This document shows positions 8,159-16,881 of a stretch of DNA of 64,000 nucleotides, in pieces. Each line of letters begins with the position of its first letter. Position 1 is the first letter of the stretch. Made by a program: the position numbers and the translations under genes. The DNA is from Lactonifactor sp. BIOML-A5 (GTDB lineage: Bacteria; Bacillota; Clostridia; Lachnospirales; Lachnospiraceae): assembly GCF_009677585.1 (NCBI RefSeq), contig NZ_WKYV01000002.1, positions 186,001-250,000 on the forward strand, read 5' to 3'. The notes under the pieces were generated by a model, which was not told the origin of the DNA, did not search any database, and saw nothing but the letters and a program-made list of their open reading frames with translations.

Positions 8159-9871
8159 CTATTTTTTGAATTCTTCAATTGATTTTGCTATCGTTCCATC
8201 CGGAAGTGCAACCGGCTCCACAATCCCTTCGCTGTGCAGCGCCCAGGGAAGAATGACTCCGGAGTGACCCCCTCTCCCCCCGATTACCACGACTTCCACA
8301 TCTTTGGGAGTCCTGGTCACCGGCATCGGATGGCGGTTGGCAAAGCTGGCCGGCCGCACGGGAACCAGTCCCCGGTTTCTAACCATAGGAACCTCATGGT
8401 ATACATACGTGTGGATATGTTCCTGGATCATTTCCTTTGTGTATCCGCTCTTTTTCAGCATCATCCCGTGGTCAGGAGTAAGGCATACTACCAGCGGGCC
8501 TGGCATATAAGCATTGTTGGAACCCAGAGTGGTACAGCAGTGGGTTATGGTATCCAGGAGATCATGGCCGTCCAGGCTGAGGAAATCTATAATATCGTGA
8601 ATAGGCTCCGCCTTCAGCACATATACGGTTGTAGTCTCACTGTCAAAATGATCCTCGTTAATCATATTCCACTGTGCCAAATCCGGCTCCTCTGCAAAGC
8701 AGTAGGTAAACTCAGCCTGGGAAGCGATACAGTCGAGATCGCAGATACCCGGAACAGAGCGGAAAATATTCATAATAACCAAATTCACCGCCCGGCCGAT
8801 GGTGGCATTGGCCGGATACCCCGGTCCCTGGCAGCCCTGCCGGCCGGAAATACCCAGCTCCCGGGCTATAGGTCCTGACACAATCACCATGTTTCCGCCG
8901 GGATGGGAGGTTGTTACAGACTGGTTCAGGTTATACAGAGGACTATTTAATGCCTTGAATACAGCAATCAGCACCGGCATGGCATTAGGCTTGCATCCCG
9001 CCATAACAGCGGCTATGGCTACATCCTTTACGGTCACCTCCTTGCCGCTGGGTCCGCTGGCGCTGCACAACACCATATCTTCCGGGAAGGGGCAGTATTC
9101 CATCATCCTCTCATATCTGGCCTTTGTGGGGGGAATGATGGGGAGACCGTCGCTGATATGTTCCTGGTTAAAGAAGTCATTGATTTCTTCCAGATAAGCC
9201 CCTGGTTCCAGCAGCTTTTCTTCTTCTACCGAAAGGTTCTCTGACAGGGGAAGAAGTCCGTCCTCTCTCGGGGGAATCTTATCCATCTTGAAATCGATGC
9301 GCGCCAGTTCCTCCAGCTCTTTTCCGTTTGTTGTAAGGGAACGGATAATATAATCCCATTTTTTATCTACTTCAGCCTCAATCTCCTCTACAGTACTGGC
9401 CTGATAGATATCTACCGAACACAGGCAGAGATGACCGGCCCTGTAGACGCCCACGCCTTCGGTGATCCCGGTTCCGGGAGGTGCTGTCATATATACGGTG
9501 GGAATTCCCAGCTCCTCCAGAGCAATGGATAACACGGTTGTAGATGAGGAGGTCCCCATATCCCCAAATGCCACAATTGCCGCAGAAGGTTTTTCTTTCG
9601 CCAGCATCTGCGCGTATTCCTTCAGTTTGCCCGCGTCCTTTCCTCTCACGGTCTCCGTATACTCCACAAAGTTTTCAATTCCCAGTTCTCTCAGATGTTC
9701 CTTGATGCGGTCAAATACGGTGTAGTAATTGCAGAATCCCAATTTTGTATTATTATAAAACAGGATTTTTCCTGTCTTTAATTCTTCCAGGGATACTCTT
9801 GTTGCCAGTGTAATCTTTCTCCTCTCTTGATACCCCCTGGGATCGAGAATCGAATGGAACTGTAATGCCAT
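8159..9871 (-). CDS. UGSC-like domain fused to a second domain of unknown function (570 aa)
   Basis: Residues 1 to about 180 resemble the UGSC family of (seleno)proteins: ILDPRG start, LATRVSLEELKTGKILFYNNTK, then VAFGDMGTSSSTTVLSIALEELGIPTV. In the family that last segment normally carries Sec/Cys-Gly-Ser-Cys; here it reads Met-Gly-Thr-Ser. Residues from about 225 onward match, from memory, a separate uncharacterised family with the signature DGLPIIPPT, VMAGCKPNAMPVLIAVF, GGNMVIVSGPIARELG and GYPANATIGRAVNLV, which elsewhere is often encoded beside UGSC proteins. Here the two appear joined in one gene. It is first in a three-gene operon with redox enzymes. The ribosome site GGAAAGGAGAGG precedes the ATG. 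The function is unknown; family assignment is by motif recall. Confidence 0.7.
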   Translation of the reverse strand: MALQFHSILDPRGYQERRKITLATRVSLEELKTGKILFYNNTKLGFCNYYTVFDRIKEHLRELGIENFVEYTETVRGKDAGKLKEYAQMLAKEKPSAAIVAFGDMGTSSSTTVLSIALEELGIPTVYMTAPPGTGITEGVGVYRAGHLCLCSVDIYQASTVEEIEAEVDKKWDYIIRSLTTNGKELEELARIDFKMDKIPPREDGLLPLSENLSVEEEKLLEPGAYLEEINDFFNQEHISDGLPIIPPTKARYERMMEYCPFPEDMVLCSASGPSGKEVTVKDVAIAAVMAGCKPNAMPVLIAVFKALNSPLYNLNQSVTTSHPGGNMVIVSGPIARELGISGRQGCQGPGYPANATIGRAVNLVIMNIFRSVPGICDLDCIASQAEFTYCFAEEPDLAQWNMINEDHFDSETTTVYVLKAEPIHDIIDFLSLDGHDLLDTITHCCTTLGSNNAYMPGPLVVCLTPDHGMMLKKSGYTKEMIQEHIHTYVYHEVPMVRNRGLVPVRPASFANRHPMPVTRTPKDVEVVVIGGRGGHSGVILPWALHSEGIVEPVALPDGTIAKSIEEFKK

Positions 9872-9945
9872 AAATACCTCTCCTTTCCTGAAGCTTGATT
9901 TGTTATTGTCTTTTCGTTGCTAACATTGTTGCAGTTTTTTCAGAT

Positions 9946-10001
9946 ATTTTCAACAGTTCCAGACCATGTGTCAATTAATTCATTTTGCCAAAAACTTGAC
10001 A
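9946..10001 (-). promoter_or_regulatory. Putative sigma-A promoter of the UGSC-fusion operon, within an inverted repeat
   Basis: On the minus strand a perfect TTGACA (9969-9974) is followed after 17 bases by GAAAAT (9946-9951), a 4-of-6 match to the -10 box. The same TTGACA also occurs inverted at 9996-10001, forming an inverted repeat TGTCAA...TTGACA with a 21-base gap that could be an operator. Confidence 0.4.
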
Positions 10002-10117
10002 CCTTTTTTTGCCTGTCATTTTTTTGTCATACCCTGAAAATGCCAAAGCTCCTGTTTCTATTCTCCCGGCAGAGAAAATCCGTTAAGATATAACAAAAAG
10101 AAGGGAGGATACACGTT

Positions 10118-10816
10118 ATGCCCACTGGTGTATTAGTAAATGGAATCTGCGTTGTGATAGGAGGAATCTTTGGGGGGCTTTTTGGCAAGAAGCTGCCAAA
10201 GTATATTGTAAATACGCTGCCTAATATTTTTGGCATCTCAGCAATGAGCATGGGGATTAGCCTGATTGTGCACGTTTCGTCTCTGTCTGCCGTGATACTT
10301 GCCCTCATCGTAGGAACCCTAATTGGGGAGACGCTTCATCTGGAGACCAGGATCAGCAGCGGGCTCCACCGCATCCTGTGCAGGAACCAGCAAAGCGACC
10401 GGCAGGCGGAGTTCATGTCTGTTATGATTAGCATGATAGTTTTATTCGGCTTCAGCGGCACAGGGGTATTCGGCGCTCTCAATTCTGGCTTCTCCGGGGA
10501 CCATACCATATTATTTGCCAAGTCAATCCTTGACTTTTTTACGGCTATTATCTTCGGCGCCACACTGGGGTATGCCATCTGTATTACGGCAGTTCCCCAA
10601 ACCACTCTGGGGCTTATCCTGTTTTTCTGCTCATCCTCGCTGCTCCCTCTGCTGACAGACCCCATGATCGCTGATTTTAAGGCCTGCGGGGGAATGATAA
10701 CCTTTGCGGTAGGGCTGAAGATGACCAAAATCAAACACTATAATGTGCTGAATCTGGTACCCGCCCTGATTCTGGTTATGCCGTTCTCTTACCTGTGGGG
10801 GCTTCTGCCCTTTTGA
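10118..10816 (+). CDS. DUF554-family integral membrane protein
   Basis: The 232-residue protein fits the DUF554 (YdfK/YqgA-like) family. It begins MPTGVLVNGICVVIGGIFGGLFGKKLP, has a LIVGTLIGETLHLE segment and closes with hydrophobic helices (GGMITFAVGLKMTKIKHYNVLNLVPALIL). About seven membrane segments can be counted. The family is predicted to be a transporter but its cargo is not established. It is a single-gene unit with its own ribosome site (GGGAGG) and ends at a strong terminator. It is divergent from the UGSC operon, and nothing else links it to the neighbours. Confidence 0.88.
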   Translation: MPTGVLVNGICVVIGGIFGGLFGKKLPKYIVNTLPNIFGISAMSMGISLIVHVSSLSAVILALIVGTLIGETLHLETRISSGLHRILCRNQQSDRQAEFMSVMISMIVLFGFSGTGVFGALNSGFSGDHTILFAKSILDFFTAIIFGATLGYAICITAVPQTTLGLILFFCSSSLLPLLTDPMIADFKACGGMITFAVGLKMTKIKHYNVLNLVPALILVMPFSYLWGLLPF

Positions 10817-10829
10817 TGGGAAGCCCTGG

Positions 10830-10886
10830 GTGCAAAAAGGAGAAAAGGCCAGGATATGTCTCTCCTGCCTTTTCTCCTTTTTGCAC
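10830..10886. terminator. Strong bidirectional terminator, 20-base perfect stem
   Basis: The arm GTGCAAAAAGGAGAAAAGGC (10830-10849) pairs perfectly with 10867-10886 around a 17-base loop. Because the stem itself is A-rich on one side and T-rich on the other, it provides a T-rich arm in both directions, serving the DUF554 gene and the convergent XRE regulator gene. Confidence 0.85.
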
Positions 10887-10906
10887 TCCGCATACACGGT
10901 ATTGTA

Positions 10907-12412
10907 TTATATGGGCCTGCTCTTTGCTATCATCTCCAGGATAAAGTCCCTGCTCTCCTGCTTACTCATATTCCGGTGGGGATGAGATTTTACAAAATTC
11001 GTACAGCTGTAAAACAGAGAGGCCACTACCGACGGCTCTTCCGTAATCAGAGCACAGGCCCCCTTCTCTGTCTCATAATGCGTCCCCACGAATCCCGCCA
11101 CCTCCCGCTCTTTGACAAACAGGGCAATATCCTCATAGGGATACAGCATAGAATAGTCTGTCAGGAGGATATTGAAATTGTCATATGCGCACATGGTCTC
11201 CAATCCCTGTACGAGCAATTTGCGGAATACGGCCTGGGACACATAAAAAGGCCTGCCCAGACAGTGGGAGAGAAAGCGCATCATAACCCGGTTCATCTTA
11301 AGCAGACGCCTGAGCTGCTTTTCATGTATAATATAAGTGATAGGCATACTGGATACATTTCTCATATATTCAAAGGAACATTGATAGAGAGTAAATTCAT
11401 ATTCCTTTTTTTCTTTTTCCGTGTAATCATTTTCCATCAGAGCCTCCCTCAGGTACTTCTCTGACACCATATAAAGAATGGGAGCGCCGGAAAAGTAGTA
11501 AACCGGGTTGGGATCCTGTACAATCTTTTTAAATACTGAGAAAAACTCTCCGTTGCTCTCAAACCCATATCTGTGAAACATACGCAGTGACTGATGAAAG
11601 AGTTCCATCAGCACTTCCCTGGCGTTTTGTAGAACCTCGGGGTCCGTAAAGAGATAGGTCTGTATCTTTTTGGTGAATTTCTCTGAGGTGACACCTATAA
11701 GCACGGCCATATTCTCAGCCAGAAAAATCGTTATCTTTATCTCCGGATCCCAATACTTGGGAATATAGTAGGCCAGGGCATTCCCCACCAGATGTATGGG
11801 GAGCCACCGGAACATAGACTGAGCCACCTGCCGGTACCTCCGGTCCACGGGATGTATCACATGTATGGTATTGTTGTTACTCAGAACATCAAAATTCTTG
11901 TCCTGCCAGCGCAGCTGATATTCCTCACTCTCAGAAAACCACCGGTTATCCTCCTGAGAGAACAGCCACAGATTGTTGCCGCTGCTTCCGGCCACATAGT
12001 CCAGAAAGGCATCTACCGCATCTCTTCTTCCATCTTCCCCTGAAAATATGTAGTATTCACTTTTTACTGCTTTCCTGGACATAAAATTCTCTATCGAATT
12101 CCGTTCAGATTCAGGATTCTTCGAAGCCAGCCAGAATTCCAGCAGAGTCACAAGAGCGTCTTCCTTCTGCTTTTCTTTCTCTGTAAACTTTCTGCTCAGC
12201 AGGTTTTCTATCCGCTTATACTCATACTTGGCATCCAGAGCCACAAAAAGCTTGGCAATTTTATGGGTATATTCCGGATTGAGACGCCGCTTCTCGCTCC
12301 TCCATTTGCTTACCAGGGAGTAATCCACATTCAGATATTCTGCCAGCTGCTTTCCCGCTAAGTGAAATTCCTTTAATAACTGGTTTAAATGTGATAACGC
12401 TGTATTCGGCAT
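10907..12412 (-). CDS. Large XRE-type helix-turn-helix protein with an uncharacterised 430-residue sensor region
   Basis: The first 60 residues form a Cro/CI-type helix-turn-helix (LLKEFHLAGKQLAEYLNVDYSLVSKWRSEKRRLNPEYTHKIAKLF). The remaining 440 residues have no motif I recognise. They contain many aromatic residues and no membrane segment, suggesting a soluble ligand-sensing domain. The protein is likely a transcription factor that responds to a small molecule. The ribosome site GGAAGGA lies before the ATG. The gene stands alone between the DUF554 gene (convergent) and the MatC-like permease gene (same strand), so either the URO-D/permease unit or the UGSC operon could be its target. Direct repeats CTTGGGAGA upstream (12459 and 12517) may be its own sites. 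Confidence 0.75.
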   Translation of the reverse strand: MPNTALSHLNQLLKEFHLAGKQLAEYLNVDYSLVSKWRSEKRRLNPEYTHKIAKLFVALDAKYEYKRIENLLSRKFTEKEKQKEDALVTLLEFWLASKNPESERNSIENFMSRKAVKSEYYIFSGEDGRRDAVDAFLDYVAGSSGNNLWLFSQEDNRWFSESEEYQLRWQDKNFDVLSNNNTIHVIHPVDRRYRQVAQSMFRWLPIHLVGNALAYYIPKYWDPEIKITIFLAENMAVLIGVTSEKFTKKIQTYLFTDPEVLQNAREVLMELFHQSLRMFHRYGFESNGEFFSVFKKIVQDPNPVYYFSGAPILYMVSEKYLREALMENDYTEKEKKEYEFTLYQCSFEYMRNVSSMPITYIIHEKQLRRLLKMNRVMMRFLSHCLGRPFYVSQAVFRKLLVQGLETMCAYDNFNILLTDYSMLYPYEDIALFVKEREVAGFVGTHYETEKGACALITEEPSVVASLFYSCTNFVKSHPHRNMSKQESRDFILEMIAKSRPI

Positions 12413-12540
12413 AGGCTTGTCATCCTTCCTTACTTGGTTTGTACTATACTATTTTATGCTTGGGAGATAAGTATATCATAAGGGATTTTATATAAAAAGG
12501 GAATGGGCGTCACATACTTGGGAGAACTTTTTTCACAGAC

Positions 12541-12577
12541 GGATGAGTGCGGTTCGGACACCGAACCGCACTCATCC
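12541..12577. terminator. Hairpin downstream of the MatC-like permease gene
   Basis: A perfect 17-base stem (GGATGAGTGCGGTTCGG at 12541-12557 with 12561-12577) encloses a three-base loop. It follows the permease gene on the minus strand. There is no T-tract immediately after it in either direction, so it may act as a transcript stabiliser or weak terminator. Confidence 0.6.
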
Positions 12578-12634
12578 TGGTTATAATATTCCTAAAGATG
12601 CACAGGATACGGAAGACTCCGGCTGTAGTCCGGA

Positions 12635-13945
12635 TCAGCCCCAGATTCCATAGCCTCCCACGAGGGCGTATATTACGCTGATAGCCAGAAGTACCACGGA
12701 CCATACGATCATCCGGTACATAAGGCCCTGTCTTGTCTCTGCGTCTGCCGAAGAGAGCATAAGAGCGCCGTTTTGAGAGAACGGGCACATGCCGGTATAG
12801 CATGCCGTAATGATGAGGGCGGTAATCATAGCCAGTGTGCTGGCGCTGGTTCCGCTTTGGGTTAATCCATAAATCATAGGCAGCATCAGAGGATATACCA
12901 CAGAAAGTGCACTGCAGAAGAAGCTTAAGATTCCTCCGAAAAGTGCGAATGCCGCCGGAAGTGCCCATGCAGGGAAATTCGAGTTGAGCCAGGTGCCGAT
13001 GACATCTGCGATTCCGGCCTTTACAGCTACGGTCATAAGCATAGACACGCCGCAGATCAGTACCATAGCATACCATGGTACATTCTTGGCCAGTATCTCT
13101 TTCTCATCACCCAGCTTCAGCATCATACAGGCAATCGCCCCAAATACTGAGCAGACCTGAATATTAATGTGGGATGCCAAAAATGCGGTAACAGAATTTG
13201 CAACGATAAGGTTCAGAATCAGAGGCAGCATATTTGCCACTAATACAATGAGCAGAATCGCCAGTGTCTGTTTCTGCTTTTTATTAAACGGCGCCGGCTT
13301 ATCCATAGTAACCGGCTGTGCTTTAAAGCCGCGGCACAGAAAATAGCAGATGATAAATGCAACAATACAGCAGGGAATGGACGCGAATCCAAACTTATAG
13401 GCAAGGCTAGTGGCTTCCTCGGGATTTGCCCATCCCGCATTCTGTATAAGACCTATGTTTGTAGGTCCCCCTGCAGCCCAGGGCAGCCCCCCTGTGGCCA
13501 AAGCACCCACATTTGTAGCAATAACAACGAGTATAGGATCAAATTTTGCCTTCTTGGCTATGGCGAATCCAATAGGAGCTACAAATACAATGCCCCATAC
13601 GCCCACACCAATTCCGGAAATAATAAACGCTGTGAGAAACACGGAGATAGGAGTAAACCAGGGAATCCCTTTTGTGACATAGACAATTCTGTCAGCCAGC
13701 GCCGACAGCGTCCCGTTGTTGGATGCATACCCGAAAAATACACTGGTTACTAAAAGGATAAACATAATATTGACAGGCCAGTAGGCGATCACTTCATAGA
13801 TGGTCGCCGGTCCCAGCCAGGAACCGATTAAAAAAGCAAAAGCAATGCCGATCAGTCCTATGTTGTTGTCAAACTTAACACCGATCAGTACCGTAATTAC
13901 AATTGCCACCATTACTAAAATCATAATTGCAGAATTACTCAGCAT
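12635..13945 (-). CDS. MatC/SLC13-like (dicarboxylate-type) membrane transporter
   Basis: The 436-residue protein is strongly hydrophobic with 11-12 predicted membrane segments and paired re-entrant-like motifs (ATGGLPWAAGGPTNIG near the middle and MCPFSQNGALMLSSAD near the end). These two matching hairpin motifs are typical of the ion transporter superfamily, and the N-terminus resembles the dicarboxylate carrier MatC. Import of an organic acid by cation symport is likely, the substrate unknown. I chose the ATG at 13945 because GGGAGGG lies six bases upstream; the frame also opens at 13960. The gene follows the URO-D-family gene by 24 bases, so the two form an operon. Confidence 0.82.
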   Translation of the reverse strand: MLSNSAIMILVMVAIVITVLIGVKFDNNIGLIGIAFAFLIGSWLGPATIYEVIAYWPVNIMFILLVTSVFFGYASNNGTLSALADRIVYVTKGIPWFTPISVFLTAFIISGIGVGVWGIVFVAPIGFAIAKKAKFDPILVVIATNVGALATGGLPWAAGGPTNIGLIQNAGWANPEEATSLAYKFGFASIPCCIVAFIICYFLCRGFKAQPVTMDKPAPFNKKQKQTLAILLIVLVANMLPLILNLIVANSVTAFLASHINIQVCSVFGAIACMMLKLGDEKEILAKNVPWYAMVLICGVSMLMTVAVKAGIADVIGTWLNSNFPAWALPAAFALFGGILSFFCSALSVVYPLMLPMIYGLTQSGTSASTLAMITALIITACYTGMCPFSQNGALMLSSADAETRQGLMYRMIVWSVVLLAISVIYALVGGYGIWG

Positions 13946-13969
13946 ATAATACCCTCCCATTTTTTAGTA

Positions 13970-15004
13970 TTATTCCTTCTCATACCCCTTGCTGTACACG
14001 TTTTTTACCGGAATCTCCGGCTTTGGTAAAGGCAGGTATCCCACCTTTTTCATCAGGGGCTCATTGTATTCATAGAGTACATCCACCAGGGCCTTTCCAA
14101 TCATTGGATCTACCATAGTAGGGTGGGCAACCCAGCTCCCGCCGGGAGCCATCAGCTCAACCCGGAAGCGTATTTCCTTAACCCTCTCCTCATAGGTAGC
14201 CCCGGGACGGTCCAGGATTCCCTGGTTGTCGAATCCCCCTACAAAGCACAGTTCTTTTCTGTATTTTTGTTTGAGCGCAAAGGGATCATTCTGAATCTGA
14301 AGAGGGTTCAGGGCATCTGCCCCCAAGTCAATAAACTCTTCTATCAGGGGCGCCACATATCCGCAGGAATGGTGTTCATACAGCATTCCCTCTCCATGTA
14401 CGGCCTCCACAATTCTTTTCAGCCTGGGCTTGAAGATCCGTCTCCAGGTTTCCACAGACATAAAGGTATTTCTGGCCTCCCCATAGTCATCGTGAAACTG
14501 GATCTTATCCGGCTTGTAGTACTTTGCAATGAGCTGGATCTGACGGATTCTGAAATCTGCCAGGGCATCCAAAAAGTCGCAGACCGCATCCTCGGCAGTG
14601 AGCAGAAAGCAGAGGGCATCCTCAAATCCGGTAAGGGAATGAAGCTGTTCAAATAATCCATTGATCATAATTACGCTGCTTATTTTGTTTTTTCTGTCCC
14701 ATCCCGCAGTATCCCTTGCCGCACTCTCCTCCCAGGGCCAGGACTCACAATCCGGCATGGGAAGCGTCTCCCTCCAGTCTTCTATGTCCTCCAGGCGTCT
14801 GGTGCCTTTTGTCACCATAGGGCCTTCGTCCCCGGGACGGTAATCCCAGGAGATACCGAAACAGTCTACAAACCTTCCAAATCCCTTCACCCCTTCCTGC
14901 GTGGCAGTATACAGGCATGTATTCTGGTCCAGGTACTGGGAGGGGACCCAATAGGGTTCCTCGTGATGATAGGCCATCAGAATGTTTTCCCTAGCTGTCA
15001 TCAT
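13970..15004 (-). CDS. URO-D-family protein, methyltransferase MtaA-like (copy 1)
   Basis: The 344-residue protein has the uroporphyrinogen-decarboxylase-fold signature used by corrinoid:CoM or related methyltransferases: EHHSCG (His212, Cys214), a zinc-binding HxCG motif, plus the later GGFDNQGIL segment. Such proteins transfer methyl groups between a corrinoid protein and a thiol or bind methylated substrates; true heme-pathway URO-D is unlikely because neighbours are transport and redox genes. No corrinoid-binding protein gene is nearby. A strong AAGGAGGAAAG site precedes the ATG at 15004 (an ATG also follows at 15001). It is first in a unit with the MatC-like permease, suggesting the permease imports its substrate. 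Confidence 0.85.
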   Translation of the reverse strand: MMTARENILMAYHHEEPYWVPSQYLDQNTCLYTATQEGVKGFGRFVDCFGISWDYRPGDEGPMVTKGTRRLEDIEDWRETLPMPDCESWPWEESAARDTAGWDRKNKISSVIMINGLFEQLHSLTGFEDALCFLLTAEDAVCDFLDALADFRIRQIQLIAKYYKPDKIQFHDDYGEARNTFMSVETWRRIFKPRLKRIVEAVHGEGMLYEHHSCGYVAPLIEEFIDLGADALNPLQIQNDPFALKQKYRKELCFVGGFDNQGILDRPGATYEERVKEIRFRVELMAPGGSWVAHPTMVDPMIGKALVDVLYEYNEPLMKKVGYLPLPKPEIPVKNVYSKGYEKE

Positions 15005-15050
15005 TTACTTTCCTCCTTCATCGTTTTCTTACAATAGATAGAATTCCCTT

Positions 15051-15101
15051 ATTGTTATCAACAATCTTATATTCTAAACCCATTATTTTCAATATAATGG
15101 G
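15051..15101 (-). promoter_or_regulatory. Two inverted repeats upstream of the URO-D/permease operon
   Basis: ATTGTT-ATC-AACAAT (15051-15065) is a perfect 6-base inverted repeat. CCCATTAT and ATAATGGG (15079-15086 and 15094-15101) form a second with 8-base arms and a 7-base centre. Both lie 50-100 bases before the URO-D start codon, a usual place for operators. The cognate regulator is not known. Confidence 0.4.
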
Positions 15102-15178
15102 AGGATGTGTCCATATTACCTGTGGACATTTTCTTGACATTAGCCCCTTACAACAGGGCTTTCAGGGAGAAGAGCAAA

Positions 15179-15223
15179 CCAGCGGCCTGCCCTGCGATAG
15201 TACAACGCCGGACCGGCCGCTGG
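15179..15223 (-). terminator. Hairpin downstream of the aldehyde dehydrogenase gene
   Basis: CCAGCGGCC (15179-15187) pairs with GGCCGCTGG (15215-15223) with a 27-base loop. It lies just beyond the aldehyde dehydrogenase stop codon and is followed on the minus strand by TTTGCTCTT. Confidence 0.5.
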
Positions 15224-15230
15224 CTGCGGA

Positions 15231-16727
15231 CTATAAAAATCCCTTCATTACAATTACCTTTTTCTGGGTCAGTTCCTCAAGAGTATAGAACCCCTCTCTT
15301 CCGACTCCGCTCATCTTATATCCTCCAAAGGGCTGCATCATATTTCTGTATACCCCTACCCCGTTTACCACTACGCCGCCGGATTGAATCGCTCTTGCCA
15401 TCTGCATGCCTAACTTCCAGTCTTTGGTGTACACACACCCCGACAGGCCGTATCTGCTGGCATTGGCAATTTCCACCGCTTCCTCGGGCGTATCAAAGCC
15501 TATAATGGGAACCACTGGTCCGAAAATTTCAAGATCCTTTGCAATATCCATTTCCTTAGTCACATCTCCCAGAACCGTAGGCTCATAAAAAGCTCCCTGC
15601 CGGCGTCCGCCCCACAGCAGCTTCGCTCCCTGTGCCAGGGTATGGTTTACCTTCTCCTCCACCCCCTTCGCCGCCCGTTCCGATATCAGGCAGTTCATTT
15701 TCATCGTCCCGGGCTTAAGCTCATTGAAATCCCGGTTCAGATACGCTTCTATCTCAGCTCTCCGGTCTACTCCGTATCCCATTTCAATAGATTTTGCTTT
15801 CGCAACCGCTGCCTCAGTAAATTCCCGAAGGAGAGAATTATGTACGATAAAGCGTTTCGGAGCAATACACACCTGCCCGGCCGCATTAAATCTCCAGTTA
15901 ATTCCCTCCCGGGAAGCAGTCTCAAAGTCAGCATCCTCACAAACAATATAGGGATCATTTCCCCCCAGCTCCAGGGCGCAGGGGGCCAGCCTTTTGGCCA
16001 CTGTCTCTGCTATCTCCACCCCCACCTCTGTACTTCCCGTCAGGGTCACCGCGTGGATCCGGGGATCTGCGGACAGATAAGGGCCTACGGTTTCCCCTCT
16101 TCCTGTAATCAGCTGGAGTGTATCACCCGGAACTCCTGCCTCCCACAAAAGCTCCGTGATACGAATCAATGCCAGAGGATTGGTTGTAGGCGGCTTCACA
16201 ATTACCGCGTTGCCGGCGCACAGTGCAGAAGCTACTTTATAGGCAAAAAGCATCAGCGGCGCATTAAAGGGAATAATCGTCAGCACAGTGCCCAGGGGTT
16301 CATGGACGACCATCTGGAGATCCTTCTCTGTCTTCCCATCGTGGCCCGCCTCGGTTCCCGGCACCAGAATGCTTCCGTTCAGGCGTTTCGCACTTTCCAG
16401 ATAGCCTTTAAAGAGGTCCGGCACTCCCTGATACTGAAACAGGCAGGTGCGCACGCTAAAACCGCTTTCCAGAACATGAATACTCACAATTTCTTTTTTG
16501 TTCTCCTCCAGCAGCTCATAAAATCTGTTAAATATTTTTTCTTTCTGCATGAGAGAAATTGCGTTCCATTTCTTAAAGCCGTTTTTCGAACATTCCAGGG
16601 CCTCATCCATATCTTCTCTGCCCGCCGCCGGAACAGTATCCAGAATTTCCCCATCTGCTGGATTGGTCACCGCAATTGTCTCTTTGTCCCGGGCATCTAC
16701 TTTTTTACCATTAATCAGCATCTTCAT
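15231..16727 (-). CDS. NAD(P)-dependent aldehyde dehydrogenase
   Basis: The 498-residue protein is a full-length aldehyde dehydrogenase. The NAD-binding and active-site segments are present: IIPFNAPL, GNAVIVKPPTTNPLA, LTGSTEVG, ELGGNDPYIV with catalytic Glu253 and FNAAGQVCIAPKR with catalytic Cys287. It oxidises an aldehyde to the acid in the cytoplasm; the pattern is closest to succinate-semialdehyde or lactaldehyde-type enzymes, but the substrate is open. The frame begins at 16808; I chose the ATG at 16727 because GGGAGGAAG stands before it and the protein then begins with the usual MKMLINGKKV. It is a single-gene unit with its own promoter at 16780-16808. It could take aldehydes made by either alcohol dehydrogenase in the window. 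Confidence 0.92.
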   Translation of the reverse strand: MKMLINGKKVDARDKETIAVTNPADGEILDTVPAAGREDMDEALECSKNGFKKWNAISLMQKEKIFNRFYELLEENKKEIVSIHVLESGFSVRTCLFQYQGVPDLFKGYLESAKRLNGSILVPGTEAGHDGKTEKDLQMVVHEPLGTVLTIIPFNAPLMLFAYKVASALCAGNAVIVKPPTTNPLALIRITELLWEAGVPGDTLQLITGRGETVGPYLSADPRIHAVTLTGSTEVGVEIAETVAKRLAPCALELGGNDPYIVCEDADFETASREGINWRFNAAGQVCIAPKRFIVHNSLLREFTEAAVAKAKSIEMGYGVDRRAEIEAYLNRDFNELKPGTMKMNCLISERAAKGVEEKVNHTLAQGAKLLWGGRRQGAFYEPTVLGDVTKEMDIAKDLEIFGPVVPIIGFDTPEEAVEIANASRYGLSGCVYTKDWKLGMQMARAIQSGGVVVNGVGVYRNMMQPFGGYKMSGVGREGFYTLEELTQKKVIVMKGFL

Positions 16728-16779
16728 AGTACAACTTCCTCCCTTTCGGTTGCTTGGTATCCTTTCACTGTATAAGTAC

Positions 16780-16808
16780 AATGTATTTTTTTCAAACTCT
16801 TTTGTCAA
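16780..16808 (-). promoter_or_regulatory. Sigma-A promoter of the aldehyde dehydrogenase gene
   Basis: On the minus strand TTGACA (16803-16808) and TACATT (16780-16785) are separated by exactly 17 bases, about 55 bases before the chosen start codon. Confidence 0.6.
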
Positions 16809-16881
16809 TCATTATAATATTACTGTCCCTTATTACAGATGACAATAAATTGACAGGTAAATTTTCTGGTTTTTTTGACTA

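Noticed and set aside
9872..10117. Possible riboswitch in the spacer before the UGSC-fusion gene
   Set aside because: No paired-helix pattern beyond the TGTCAA/TTGACA repeat could be drawn.
12510..13076. Long minus-strand open frame of 188 codons overlapping the MatC-like permease gene
   Set aside because: It lies in another frame of the permease gene and its downstream hairpin, has no ribosome site and an unlikely composition.
13970..15004. Heme-pathway uroporphyrinogen decarboxylase (hemE)
   Set aside because: It has the HSCG zinc motif of methyltransferase-type members and lies with a permease gene, with no heme genes near.
15642..16775. Plus-strand open frame of 377 codons over the aldehyde dehydrogenase gene
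   Set aside because: It is antisense to the aldehyde dehydrogenase, which has intact catalytic residues; the translation has no domain signal.
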